NCBI RefSeq assembly: GCF_039534975.1
Contig: NZ_BAAAWH010000001.1
Coordinates: 3,410,001 to 3,474,000, forward strand
Length of the DNA stretch: 64,000 nt
DNA from: Microbacterium terregens
GTDB taxonomy: Bacteria > Actinomycetota > Actinomycetes > Actinomycetales > Microbacteriaceae
Direction: 5' to 3'
In this document: positions 9,317-17,596 of the stretch, in pieces
How the letters are laid out: each line of letters opens with the position of its first letter
Numbering within the stretch: position 1 is the first letter of the stretch
Program-made: the position numbers and the translations under genes
Notes under the pieces: generated by a model
Database searches by the model: none
The model's input: the letters and a program-made list of their open reading frames with translations, nothing else
What the model was told of the DNA's origin: nothing

Positions 9317-10065
9317 ACCTGTTGAGTCTGCGCGGCGTCACCGCCGCATACGGGAAGGTCGAGGTGCTGCACGGCATCGACCTCGATGTCGAGGAGGGCA
9401 GCATCGTGGCCGTTCTCGGGCCGAACGGCGCCGGCAAGACCTCGCTGCTGCGAGCGATCAGCCGGACCATCACCGTGCGCGGCACACGCACGTTCGCGGG
9501 CGCGGACATCGCACGATTGCGCACACCCCAGATCGCGCGTCTGGGGGTGGGGCATGTTCCGGAAGGACGCGGCACCTTCTCGGACTTCACCGTCGAAGAG
9601 AATCTCCGCCTCGGCAGCGTCGCCCGGCCGGCCGCGCGGCGATCCGACACCGCGGGCGACCTGGCGCGGATCTTCCGCTCGTTCCCCGTGCTGGCGGAGT
9701 TCCGACGGCGGCCCGCGGGCGCACTGTCCGGCGGGCAGGCGCAGATGCTCGCGGTTGCCCGGGCGCTGCTGGCACGCCCTCGCCTCCTGCTCGTCGACGA
9801 GCCGTCGCTCGGTCTGGCGCCCCTGACGACCAAGGAACTGTTCTCCCAATTCGCCGCCCTGCGCGCCGAATGGGACCTCACGATCCTCCTCGCGGAGCAG
9901 AACGCACGACTCTCGCTCGCTGTCGCCGATCGCGCAGTTCTGCTGAGTCGCGGGCGCGTCGTGCACGACGGCCCGGCCGCCGAATACCACTCGACCGACG
10001 CCCTCCAGGCGCATTACCTCGGGGCCGCATCGTCGACCACAGGCCAGAAGGAGGAGTCGGCATGA
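9313..10065 (+). CDS. livF: ABC transporter ATP-binding protein (LivF-like)
   Basis: A 250-residue ABC ATPase, the second of the LivG/LivF pair. It shows Walker A GPNGAGKTS (36-44), the LivF-typical GVGHVPEGRGTF segment, signature LSGGQAQMLAVARAL and Walker B LLLVDEPSLGLAP. The GTG start overlaps the stop of the preceding gene (GTGA, 9313-9316), and its own stop overlaps the permease ATG. It forms a heterodimeric motor with the LivG-like protein on the cytosolic side of the importer. Confidence 0.93.
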   Translation: MNLLSLRGVTAAYGKVEVLHGIDLDVEEGSIVAVLGPNGAGKTSLLRAISRTITVRGTRTFAGADIARLRTPQIARLGVGHVPEGRGTFSDFTVEENLRLGSVARPAARRSDTAGDLARIFRSFPVLAEFRRRPAGALSGGQAQMLAVARALLARPRLLLVDEPSLGLAPLTTKELFSQFAALRAEWDLTILLAEQNARLSLAVADRAVLLSRGRVVHDGPAAEYHSTDALQAHYLGAASSTTGQKEESA

Positions 10066-10943
10066 TCGAGTTCATCCAGATCACGCTCGACGGGCTGATG
10101 ACCGGGCTCGTCTACGCGGCTCTCGCCCTGGCCCTGAGTGTGATCTTCCAGGGGACGGGGATGCTCAACCTCGCCCAGGGTGAGATGGCCGTGCTTGCCG
10201 CCTACATCTCCTACACCGCGCTGGTTCTCGGGCTTCCTCTGTGGCTTGCGATTCCGATCGCGATCGTCGTGTCGGCCGCGGTGGGGGCCGCGATCTACTT
10301 CTTCGTCGTGCGCTGGGTGGATCGCCGGAACCAGACCGCGTTGACCACCCTCGGCGTCACCCTCCTGTTGGGCGTGAGTGCCGTGGTCAGCATGATCTGG
10401 GGAACCGACCCGCGTCGCTTCCCGCCGCTCTTCGGGACCTGGGTATTCCATTTCGCCGGGCTCCGGCTGACCAGCCAGCAGGTGGCGGGAGTCCTGCTGG
10501 TCGGTGGCGCGATGGCCGCGATGGCACTCGTCCTCACACGAACGAACTTCGGCCTGCGCCTTCGCGCCGTCGCGCAGAATCAATCGTCGGCCGCGCTGCT
10601 GGGCCTCTCCGGAGGACTGTGGCTGGCCACGGGGTGGGCGGTCGCCAGCGGAGTCGGCACGATCGCCGGTGTTGTGGCCGCCCCCACGCTGGGCTTGTCG
10701 CCCGCCATGATGACGGTGCCGCTGCTGATGGCGCTGGCCGCAACCAACCTCGGCGGAATCACCAGCCGGGTCGGTGTCGTCCTCGGCGGCCTGATCATCG
10801 GCGTGCTGGCCGCCTTGGGCGGTCGCTACGTCCCAGGTTTGGGCGGAGACCTCAATGTGCTGCTGGCATTCGCCGTGGTGATCGTCGTGGTTCTGCTGAA
10901 ACCAGCCGGACTGCTCGGACGCGAAAGCGCGGTGCGCGCATGA
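10062..10943 (+). CDS. livH: ABC transporter permease (LivH-like)
   Basis: A 293-residue polytopic permease of the LivH type. It begins MIEFIQITLDGLMTGLVYAA and has the family's GTGMLNLAQGEMAVLAAY segment, followed by several hydrophobic helices and a conserved cytosolic loop (NQSSAALLGLS) that docks on the ATPases. ATG 10062 follows aaggagg and overlaps the LivF-like stop. It forms half of the translocation channel with the next permease. Confidence 0.92.
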   Translation: MIEFIQITLDGLMTGLVYAALALALSVIFQGTGMLNLAQGEMAVLAAYISYTALVLGLPLWLAIPIAIVVSAAVGAAIYFFVVRWVDRRNQTALTTLGVTLLLGVSAVVSMIWGTDPRRFPPLFGTWVFHFAGLRLTSQQVAGVLLVGGAMAAMALVLTRTNFGLRLRAVAQNQSSAALLGLSGGLWLATGWAVASGVGTIAGVVAAPTLGLSPAMMTVPLLMALAATNLGGITSRVGVVLGGLIIGVLAALGGRYVPGLGGDLNVLLAFAVVIVVVLLKPAGLLGRESAVRA

Positions 10944-11971
10944 TCGGCTCACTACGGACCTGGCTGCCGCGCGGCATCGCGGCAGTGGCTATCGCGGTCG
11001 CGATCATCATGCCCTTCCTCGTCACCGACTACGACCTCTTCGCGATGAGCCGTGTGCTCGCCGTCGCCATCGGCGTCATGAGCCTCAACCTCCTGATGGG
11101 GTTCTCCGGACAGATCAGCCTGGGCCAGGGCGCGATCTTCGGGGTCGGCGGCTACGCCGCGATGATGCTCATGCGCTACCTGGAGTGGCCCGTCGGCCTC
11201 GCGACCCTCGGCGCCGTCGCCCTGTGCACGCTTCTCGGCGTCGTCATCGGTCTGCCCGGCGTTCGCCTCGGCGGCTTCAACCTCGGGCTTCTGACCATCG
11301 TCATCGCGGCGCTCTTCCCGATCCTGCTCTACCGGTTCTCCGACTTCACCGGCGGGCAGGCCGGCATCACCCTCAGCGGCGCCGGGTTGATCTCCCCCAC
11401 CGACGCTCTGACCGACGCGCAGTGGGCATATCTGGTCATCCTCGTGGTGCTGCTGATCTGCGTGATCGTCCTCCGCGGCATCGTCGCGGGTCGCACCGGC
11501 CGGGCCCTGAGCGCCGTGCGGGCGTCCCCGATCCTGGCGTCGTCCATGGGAGTGAACGCTGACAGGCTCAAGCTGGCCGTGTTCGTGATCAGCTCGGCGA
11601 TCGCAGGGCTCGGCGGCGCGCTCTACGCCTTCGTCCTCGGTCTGGTCGTGCCGGAGTCCTATCCGCTCGTCTTCTCCATCACGCTGCTGGTCGCCTCCGT
11701 CGTCGGCGGCAGCCGCTCGTGGTGGGGCGCCATCATCGGTGCGGCCGTCATCGTCTACCTCCCGACCTGGTTCAGCGAGGCGGTGCCCGGCGACACCTCG
11801 GCGTACCTGGCTCAGCTGATCTTCGCCATCGTGCTCGGCGTCTGCATCATCGTCGCCCCTGGCGGGATCGCCGGCCTGATCAGCCGCCTGTACCGATCAA
11901 TCTGGCGGGCGCGCACCGCCGAATCACCCCCACCCCTGCCCACCCACCGCAACCCACAGGAGACCCCATGA
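10940..11971 (+). CDS. livM: ABC transporter permease (LivM-like)
   Basis: A 343-residue polytopic permease of the LivM type. The conserved GFSGQISLGQGAIFGVGGYA segment lies near residue 55, and the docking loop ASSMGVNADRLKLAVF lies in the second half. Its ATG overlaps the LivH-like stop (10940-10943) and its stop overlaps the receptor gene start. The C-terminal 30 residues are hydrophilic and proline-rich, an ordinary cytosolic tail. Confidence 0.92.
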   Translation: MIGSLRTWLPRGIAAVAIAVAIIMPFLVTDYDLFAMSRVLAVAIGVMSLNLLMGFSGQISLGQGAIFGVGGYAAMMLMRYLEWPVGLATLGAVALCTLLGVVIGLPGVRLGGFNLGLLTIVIAALFPILLYRFSDFTGGQAGITLSGAGLISPTDALTDAQWAYLVILVVLLICVIVLRGIVAGRTGRALSAVRASPILASSMGVNADRLKLAVFVISSAIAGLGGALYAFVLGLVVPESYPLVFSITLLVASVVGGSRSWWGAIIGAAVIVYLPTWFSEAVPGDTSAYLAQLIFAIVLGVCIIVAPGGIAGLISRLYRSIWRARTAESPPPLPTHRNPQETP

Positions 11972-13194
11972 CGAAATCCATCCGTCGCGGCACGCTGACG
12001 ACCCTCGCGCTGCTCGGCGCCGCCACCCTCGTGCTATCCGCCTGCACCGCTCGCGGAGGCGATGCGCCGTCAAGCGACGGCGCGGGCAAGGACACCACCC
12101 CGATCGTCGTCGGCGTCAGCTGGCCTCAGAGTGGTCCGGCCGGTTCGGTCGCACCGGGTCTGACCGGTCTTGAGACGTACATCGAAGAGACCAATGAGGC
12201 CGGCGGAGTCAACGGTCACCCCATCGAACTGGTGACCGCCGACGACGCGTACGACCCGGCCCGCCTGGTCGAGAATCAGCGCAAATTCGTCGAGAAGGAC
12301 GGCGCGATCCTCGTCGTGAACTTCGGGGGCATCTCGATCGCCGGCCGCGACTACCTCAAGCAGAAGGGTGTCGCCGGTGTTTCGCTGGCCGCCAACAGCC
12401 CGCTCGGCGACGTCGAGAACTACCCGCTGCAGCGGGCCTTCTGGCCCGATGTCGCGTGGGAAGGCGAACTCCAGGCACAGTGGATCGCCGAACAGAACCC
12501 CAACGCCGTCGTCGGATACGTGGGCTTCAACAATGACCTGAGCGAGAGTCAGCTCGCTGGACTCGCCGCCGGGGGAATCGTTCCCGCCGAGCAGGCACTT
12601 GTCGCGCCCGGCACCTCCGACCTCAGCGCCCAGGTCAGCCAGTTCCAGGCCGCCGGCGTGGATACCCTCGTCGTCAACATCGGCGCCCCGACCGTCGGTG
12701 CGCTGCTGGGATACATCCACCAGATCGGCTGGAAGCCGACGCTGATGCTGGGGTCCACGACGTCGGACTTCACAGCAGCCATCAATCAGGCGGGTCCCGA
12801 GGCGGTCGAGGGAGCGTACGCCTTCAAGTGGTACATGGATCCCTCCGACCCCCGCTTCGCCGACGACGAGCGCTACCTCGCCTACGCCGACGCCATGACC
12901 GCTCAGGGCCATGAGGCCGGGATCGGCGACTCGCTGGCGATCAGCGGCTACGGGATGGGTGCGGCGATCGTCGGTGCCCTCAAGCAGGCCGAGACGCTCG
13001 ACAGCGAAGGATTCGCTGCGGCGTGGGATTCCCTGTCGGGTCTGGAGAACCCGCTGACGCTCCCCGGCATCAGCTTCGACTCCGGTCCGTTCGGACGCAT
13101 CGTGTTCCAGTTCGAGCTCAATCGGTTCGACGGGGCGAGCTGGCAGCCCGAGGCCGACATCGTCGATGTCAGGGAACTCGGCATCGTCAAGTAG
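11968..13194 (+). CDS. ABC transporter substrate-binding lipoprotein (LivK-like)
   Basis: A 408-residue extracellular receptor. The N-terminus has a positively charged start, a hydrophobic stretch and the lipobox LSAC (Cys near residue 28), so it is predicted to be lipid-anchored. The mature part is a type I periplasmic-binding fold (VGVSWPQSGPAG, GVNGHPIELVTADDAYDPARLVENQRKF). Receptors of this type in catabolic clusters bind aromatic acids, amides or amino acids. ATG 11968 overlaps the LivM-like stop and follows caggag. A very strong hairpin 11 bases after the stop ends the importer operon. Confidence 0.93.
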   Translation: MTKSIRRGTLTTLALLGAATLVLSACTARGGDAPSSDGAGKDTTPIVVGVSWPQSGPAGSVAPGLTGLETYIEETNEAGGVNGHPIELVTADDAYDPARLVENQRKFVEKDGAILVVNFGGISIAGRDYLKQKGVAGVSLAANSPLGDVENYPLQRAFWPDVAWEGELQAQWIAEQNPNAVVGYVGFNNDLSESQLAGLAAGGIVPAEQALVAPGTSDLSAQVSQFQAAGVDTLVVNIGAPTVGALLGYIHQIGWKPTLMLGSTTSDFTAAINQAGPEAVEGAYAFKWYMDPSDPRFADDERYLAYADAMTAQGHEAGIGDSLAISGYGMGAAIVGALKQAETLDSEGFAAAWDSLSGLENPLTLPGISFDSGPFGRIVFQFELNRFDGASWQPEADIVDVRELGIVK

Positions 13195-13205
13195 TCGATC
13201 CTCCT

Positions 13206-13241
13206 CAGACGGGCGCGCGGCGAATGCCGCGCGCCCGTCTG
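13206..13241 (+). terminator. 16-bp perfect hairpin terminator after the importer operon
   Basis: The arms 13206-13221 and 13226-13241 are exact reverse complements around the tetraloop gaat. It is GC-rich and starts 11 bases after the receptor stop. It separates the importer from the dioxygenase operon. Confidence 0.85.
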
Positions 13242-13245
13242 TCGT

Positions 13246-13295
13246 CATAAGCATCAGTGATGGAAGCCATAGGCACTCACCGGTTTCCTTATGCC
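13246..13295 (+). promoter_or_regulatory. Dioxygenase leader with inverted CATAAG/CTTATG elements
   Basis: CATAAG (13246-13251), CATAGG (13268-13273) and CTTATG (13288-13293, inside CTTATGCC) occur at about 20-22 bp spacing between the terminator and the dioxygenase ATG at 13353. Helical-turn spacing and inverted symmetry resemble LysR-type binding arrays. The octamer matches the importer leader. No clear -35/-10 was identified. Confidence 0.35.
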
Positions 13296-13352
13296 CCGTC
13301 AACCGGGACAGTTGAAGACAGGCAACCGCACTCTGCATCGAAAGGATCGAAG

Positions 13353-14363
13353 ATGATCAAGCTTCTCTCCCACCTGTCCTACGTGACGATCACGTCACCC
13401 GATGTCGAGGCATCCGTCGAGTTCTACACGACGCAGGTGGGCCTGACCGAGGTCGACCGGGTCGACGGCCGTGTCTACCTGCGCTGCTGGGGCGACTACT
13501 ACTCCTACAGCGTCGTCGTCGTGGCCGGCGACGAGCCATCCCTCGAGACCATGGCGTGGCGCACCTCGAGCGCCGAAGCGCTCGCAGAGGCCGCCACGCG
13601 CCTCGAAGCCGCGGGCGTGGACGTCGAGTGGTTCGACGGCCACAAGGTCGGTCGCGCGCTGCGGTTCGTGGGCCCGTGGGGTCACCGGATGACCCTGCAC
13701 TGGGATGTCGAACGCCACCAGGCCTCGGGCACCACCGCCTCGGTGTTCCCCGATCGCCCCGAGAAGCGCAGCAAGGTCGCCGGCGCACCCCGCCAGCTCG
13801 ACCACGTCACGATCGCGGCCAGCGACGTCGACGGATTCGCCCAGTGGTACAACGAGGTCCTCGGCTTCCGCATCATGGCGCGGACCGTCCTGGACGAGGC
13901 CCCCATCTCGGTCTTCTCGGTGCTCACCACCAACGAGAAGTCCCACGACCTCGGGGTCGTGCTCGACGGCTCGTCGCGCGCCGGTCGCGTCAACCACTAC
14001 GCCTTCTGGGTCGACACCTACGAAGAGCTGCTGATCGCCGCCGACACGCTCATGGAGAACGATGTCGCCATCGAGTACGGGCCGTCCATCCACGGGATCG
14101 GCGAGCAGACGTTCCTCTACTACCGCGAGCCGTCGACGATGCGCATCGAGATCAACACGGGCGGCTACCGCAACTACGTGCCGGACTGGACGCCGAACAC
14201 GTGGAAGCCGTCGCTGGGTTCCAGCAACATCTACCGCAACAGCGCGATGCCCATGTCCATGACGGAGTCCTTCCCCCCGGCCGACGGCCCGTCCGCGACC
14301 GAGGAGGGCGTTCCGGAGGAGATCCGCGCCGCTCTGCTCAACCCCTACACTCAGCACGGCTGA
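13353..14363 (+). CDS. Extradiol ring-cleavage dioxygenase (catechol 2,3-dioxygenase type)
   Basis: A 336-residue type I extradiol dioxygenase made of two VOC modules (about 5-125 and 148-275). Iron ligands H151 (LDHVTIAA), H215 (VNHYAFW) and E266 (MRIEIN) are present, as are the second-shell residues H198, H247 and Y256 known from XylE-type enzymes. The C-terminal GGYRNYVPDW stretch is also typical. It cleaves a catechol next to the hydroxyls, giving a hydroxymuconic-semialdehyde-type product. The ATG at 13353 follows aaaggatcgaag; the open frame upstream to 13257 is leader. The FAD monooxygenase downstream may supply the catechol. Exact ring substituents are unknown. Confidence 0.93.
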   Translation: MIKLLSHLSYVTITSPDVEASVEFYTTQVGLTEVDRVDGRVYLRCWGDYYSYSVVVVAGDEPSLETMAWRTSSAEALAEAATRLEAAGVDVEWFDGHKVGRALRFVGPWGHRMTLHWDVERHQASGTTASVFPDRPEKRSKVAGAPRQLDHVTIAASDVDGFAQWYNEVLGFRIMARTVLDEAPISVFSVLTTNEKSHDLGVVLDGSSRAGRVNHYAFWVDTYEELLIAADTLMENDVAIEYGPSIHGIGEQTFLYYREPSTMRIEINTGGYRNYVPDWTPNTWKPSLGSSNIYRNSAMPMSMTESFPPADGPSATEEGVPEEIRAALLNPYTQHG

Positions 14364-14374
14364 GCCCACAGACC

Positions 14375-14410
14375 GGGCCGGGCGGTGTCGCCGATCGCAC
14401 CGCCCGGCCC
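14375..14410 (+). terminator. 13-bp hairpin between dioxygenase and FAH genes
   Basis: The arms 14375-14387 and 14398-14410 are perfect reverse complements with a 10-base loop. It starts 11 bases after the dioxygenase stop and lies in a 75-bp gap. It may terminate or attenuate transcription, making the dioxygenase more abundant than downstream enzymes, or it may be an mRNA-stabilising 3' end. Confidence 0.65.
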
Positions 14411-14438
14411 GCACCACGGATCGGCAGAGGAGTGAACG

Positions 14439-15413
14439 ATGACCACCATGACCGCAGGCCTCGAGGCCCCCTTCGCGCTCGCACGTTTCGACGACGGGGG
14501 ACGCACCGTTCTGGGTCTGGTCGCCGGTGAGCGCATCCGAGCGCTCACTCCCGCCGACCTGGGCGCGGAAGACCTGAACTCCTTCCTCGCCGATCCCGAC
14601 TGGGACCGGCTGGGGGACCTCGCCGTGACGGAGGGCCCGTGGCGTTCCCTGGACGACGTGTCGCTCGCCGCCCCGGTCGAGCCCCGCGAGGTGCTGCAGG
14701 CGGGCGCGAACTATCGCACGCACGTCATCCAGCTGATCATGGGGGGCCTGACCAAGGGCGACTCCACCCGCACCCCCGAAGAGACCCGCGCGCACGCGGA
14801 GAAGATCATGGATGCGCGGGCAGCCAGCGGACGCCCGTTCTTCTTCGTGGGCCTGCCGCAGTGCGTCGTGGGGGATGCTGTCCCTCTCGTGCTGCCGGGA
14901 TACAGCGAGACCCATGACTGGGAGCTGGAGCTGGCGGTGGTCATCGGGCGCCGGGCGTTCCAGGTCGACCGCGAACACGCGATGGACCACGTCGCCGGGT
15001 ACACGATCGTGAACGACATCACCACGCGCGACCTTCTCTTCCCGACCGATGTCGGCGACATCGGGGCGGATTGGTACCGGGCCAAGAACGCGCCCGGCTT
15101 CCTTCCGACCGGACGGTTCCTCGTCCCTGCTCCCTTCGTCGACCCGACCGATCTGCGGGTCGTGCTGAAGCTGAACGGCGAGGTCATGCAGGACGCCACG
15201 ACCGCCGAGCTCATCTTCGACGTTCCCTCGCTCGTGTCCACGGCATCCCAGACTGCGCCGCTGAATCCCGGCGACCTGCTGCTGACCGGAAGCCCGGCCG
15301 GCAACGGCCAGCACTGGAAGCGGTTCCTCCGCGACGGTGACGTCATGACCGGCACCATTCAGGGGCTCGGGGCCCAGGTCGTGCGGTGCGTTGCGGACGG
15401 AAGCGTCCGATGA
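14439..15413 (+). CDS. Fumarylacetoacetate hydrolase (FAH)-family enzyme 1
   Basis: A 324-residue FAH-fold protein. The N-terminal beta domain covers 1-80. The catalytic module starts with VEPREVLQAGANYRTH, carries acidic metal ligands in HDWELELAVVIG, and continues through the YTIVNDITTRD core helix. Members hydrolyse C-C bonds of fumarylpyruvate-like compounds, or act as 4-oxalocrotonate decarboxylase or 2-hydroxydienoate hydratase in meta-cleavage pathways. ATG 14439 follows gaggagtgaacg. Its stop overlaps the next start (ATGA at 15410). With a second FAH gene at 18,612 it probably handles successive steps after ring cleavage. Which protein does which step is not readable. Confidence 0.9.
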   Translation: MTTMTAGLEAPFALARFDDGGRTVLGLVAGERIRALTPADLGAEDLNSFLADPDWDRLGDLAVTEGPWRSLDDVSLAAPVEPREVLQAGANYRTHVIQLIMGGLTKGDSTRTPEETRAHAEKIMDARAASGRPFFFVGLPQCVVGDAVPLVLPGYSETHDWELELAVVIGRRAFQVDREHAMDHVAGYTIVNDITTRDLLFPTDVGDIGADWYRAKNAPGFLPTGRFLVPAPFVDPTDLRVVLKLNGEVMQDATTAELIFDVPSLVSTASQTAPLNPGDLLLTGSPAGNGQHWKRFLRDGDVMTGTIQGLGAQVVRCVADGSVR

Positions 15414-16426
15414 CCGTCGACCGGTCGGCCCTCGAGCCCTCCGAGGACCCTGGCGACCTGGACCGCCAGGATCCCGAGGCTGAGATCGGCCTGCGCGCCG
15501 AGGCCTACCGCAACTGGGGACGCTGGGGCGAGGACGATGCGATCGGCACGCTCAACTTCATCGACGACGACAAGCGCGCCGCGGCCGCGGGGCTGGTCAC
15601 GCGTGGCCGGGTGATCTCTCTGGCGCAGAGCTTCGACACCGACGGCCCCCAGAAGGGATGGCGCCGCCGCATCAACCCCATCCACACGATGACCGACACC
15701 GGGACGGATGCCGAACGCGGCACCCAGGGGTTCCCGCACGGCATCGGCGGGGCCGATGACTACATCACCATGCCGCTCCAGTGCTCCACGCAGTGGGATG
15801 GGCTCGGGCACATCTTCGACCACGGCAACGCGTGGAACGGACGGCGAGCGGGCGACGTGGTCACGAGTGAGGGCGACCTGGTGACGGGCATCGAGCACGC
15901 GCGGGACGTCATCGTCTCGCGGGGAGTCCTCCTCGACCTCGGTCGTCACCTTTCCCCCGACACCGGCGAGCTGCCCGACGGCTACGCCATCACGACGCCC
16001 GAGCTCGAGGCGTGCATCGCCGCGCAGGGACCCTCGAGCGCCGTCGGCCGCGGTGACATCGTGCTCGTGCGGACCGGTCGTTACGCACGCGCACGCCGCG
16101 AGGGCTGGGGCGAGTACGCGGGCGGCCCGGCACCCGGACTCTCGCTGACGACGGCGGGCTGGCTGCATCGCACCGAGATCGCCGCGATCGCCACCGACAC
16201 GTGGGGTTTCGAAGTCCGGCCGAACGAATTCGATGCCCCGGCGTTCCAGCCGCTGCACCAGATCGTCATCCCCAACATGGGTCTGACGATCGGCGAGATG
16301 TGGAATCTCGACGAGCTCGCCGACGCGTGCGCGGAGTTCGCCCGGTGGGAGTTCCTCCTCTCCGCGCCCCCGCTGCCCATCACCGGCGCCGTGGGATCAC
16401 CGATCAACCCTGTCGCCCTGCTCTAG
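15410..16426 (+). CDS. Cyclase-family (kynurenine-formamidase-like) hydrolase
   Basis: A 338-residue protein of the metal-dependent cyclase family (PF04199-type) related to kynurenine formamidase. The family motif HxGTHxDxPxH appears here as CSTQWDGLGHIFDHG, with Gln in the position of the second His but D, H and the following His kept; a long bacterial subgroup has this form. The protein also has the WGRWGEDDAIGTLNF-type opening of that subgroup. Members hydrolyse amide, lactone or formyl bonds. It is coupled to the preceding FAH gene by an ATGA overlap. A second member of the same subgroup is at 58,590, in the other catabolic island. Confidence 0.85.
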   Translation: MTVDRSALEPSEDPGDLDRQDPEAEIGLRAEAYRNWGRWGEDDAIGTLNFIDDDKRAAAAGLVTRGRVISLAQSFDTDGPQKGWRRRINPIHTMTDTGTDAERGTQGFPHGIGGADDYITMPLQCSTQWDGLGHIFDHGNAWNGRRAGDVVTSEGDLVTGIEHARDVIVSRGVLLDLGRHLSPDTGELPDGYAITTPELEACIAAQGPSSAVGRGDIVLVRTGRYARARREGWGEYAGGPAPGLSLTTAGWLHRTEIAAIATDTWGFEVRPNEFDAPAFQPLHQIVIPNMGLTIGEMWNLDELADACAEFARWEFLLSAPPLPITGAVGSPINPVALL

Positions 16427-16462
16427 CCATCTCCACTCAACCCGGAACAGAGAGGTTCTGAA

Positions 16463-17596
16463 ATGACCGCAGTGAACAAGGTCGCCGTCATCGGCAGCGG
16501 GGTCGCGGGGCTCGCCGCCGCCATCCAGCTGGCGAAAGCCGGCGTCGAGGTGGACGTCTTCGAAGCCAAACCCGAACTCGCCGCGCTCGGGTCGGGCATC
16601 TCGCTTCAGGGCAACGCCCTCCGGGTCTTCGACGCGCTCGGCGCCTGGGACGACATCCGCGCCGCAGGATACGCGTTCGAGGGCCTCACACTGCGGGCAC
16701 CCGGTCCCGACGCTCCCGTCGTGGCGGAATTGCCGGACGTCAAGACCGGTGGACCCGACTACCCCGCAGCGATGGGGATGCCGCGCGCCGAGCTCGCCCG
16801 CATCCTCCTGGCGCACGCGGAGCGTGCCGGCGCGACCCTGCACTTCGGTGCGAAGGCGACCGGACTGACGCAGTCACCGGCATCCGTCGAACTGTTCATC
16901 GACTCAACGAGCGTGGGACTGTACGACCTGGTCGTCGGTGCGGACGGGGTGAACTCGACCGTGCGCGACCTGATCGGGATCGCTGTCAAACCACAGCCCA
17001 CCGGCATGGGCATCTGGCGCACGTTCGTCTCGCGGCCGGCCGAAGTGGAGCGCACCCAGCTGTACTACGGCGGTCCGGTCTACATCGCGGGCTACACGCC
17101 CACCGGGGAGGACTCGATGTACGCGTTCCTCGTCGAGAAGGCCCAGGACCGGTCGGGCGTCTCCGATGAACAGGCGACGCGCATCATGCTCGACGAATCG
17201 CGCGCGTACGGCGGGCCGTGGCATCAGATCAGAACGGATCTGGAACAGGGTGCCCATGCCAACTACACGTGGTTCACGCAACACCTCGTCACGGCGCCGT
17301 GGAATCGCGGCCGTGTCGTGATCATCGGCGACGCCGCCCACAGCTGCCCACCCACCATCGCGCAAGGCGCGGCCCAAGGACTCGAGGACTCTTACGTGCT
17401 GACCGAACTTCTGACCACCCGCGACCACCTCGATCAGACACTGTGGGATGACTTCCATGAGCGTCGGATTCCCCGCGCGCAGGCGGTGGTCGAAGCATCC
17501 GTGCAGCTCGGCCAGTGGCAGATCGACGGCAATCGTGATGCCGACACCGGCGGACTGATCTTCGGTATCGCGCAGAAGATGGCGCAGCCGGCATGA
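16463..17596 (+). CDS. FAD-dependent aromatic monooxygenase (salicylate/6-hydroxynicotinate hydroxylase type)
   Basis: A 377-residue group A flavoprotein monooxygenase. The FAD-binding GSGVAG motif lies at 11-16 after a short N-terminus, the DG motif is VVGADGVNS, and the GD motif is IIGDAAHSCPP. Enzymes of this branch hydroxylate, often with decarboxylation, aromatic acids such as salicylate or 6-hydroxynicotinate using NAD(P)H and O2. It sits between the cyclase and the amidohydrolase and probably makes the catechol-like substrate of the dioxygenase at 13,353. ATG 16463 follows cagagaggttctgaa. The stop overlaps the next ATG. The protein is slightly shorter than salicylate hydroxylases of about 430 residues. 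Confidence 0.9.
   Translation: MTAVNKVAVIGSGVAGLAAAIQLAKAGVEVDVFEAKPELAALGSGISLQGNALRVFDALGAWDDIRAAGYAFEGLTLRAPGPDAPVVAELPDVKTGGPDYPAAMGMPRAELARILLAHAERAGATLHFGAKATGLTQSPASVELFIDSTSVGLYDLVVGADGVNSTVRDLIGIAVKPQPTGMGIWRTFVSRPAEVERTQLYYGGPVYIAGYTPTGEDSMYAFLVEKAQDRSGVSDEQATRIMLDESRAYGGPWHQIRTDLEQGAHANYTWFTQHLVTAPWNRGRVVIIGDAAHSCPPTIAQGAAQGLEDSYVLTELLTTRDHLDQTLWDDFHERRIPRAQAVVEASVQLGQWQIDGNRDADTGGLIFGIAQKMAQPA

Noticed and set aside
13395..15314. A 639-residue minus-strand open frame
   Set aside because: Antisense to the dioxygenase and FAH genes; product is low-complexity Gly/Arg/Asp-rich and not family-like.
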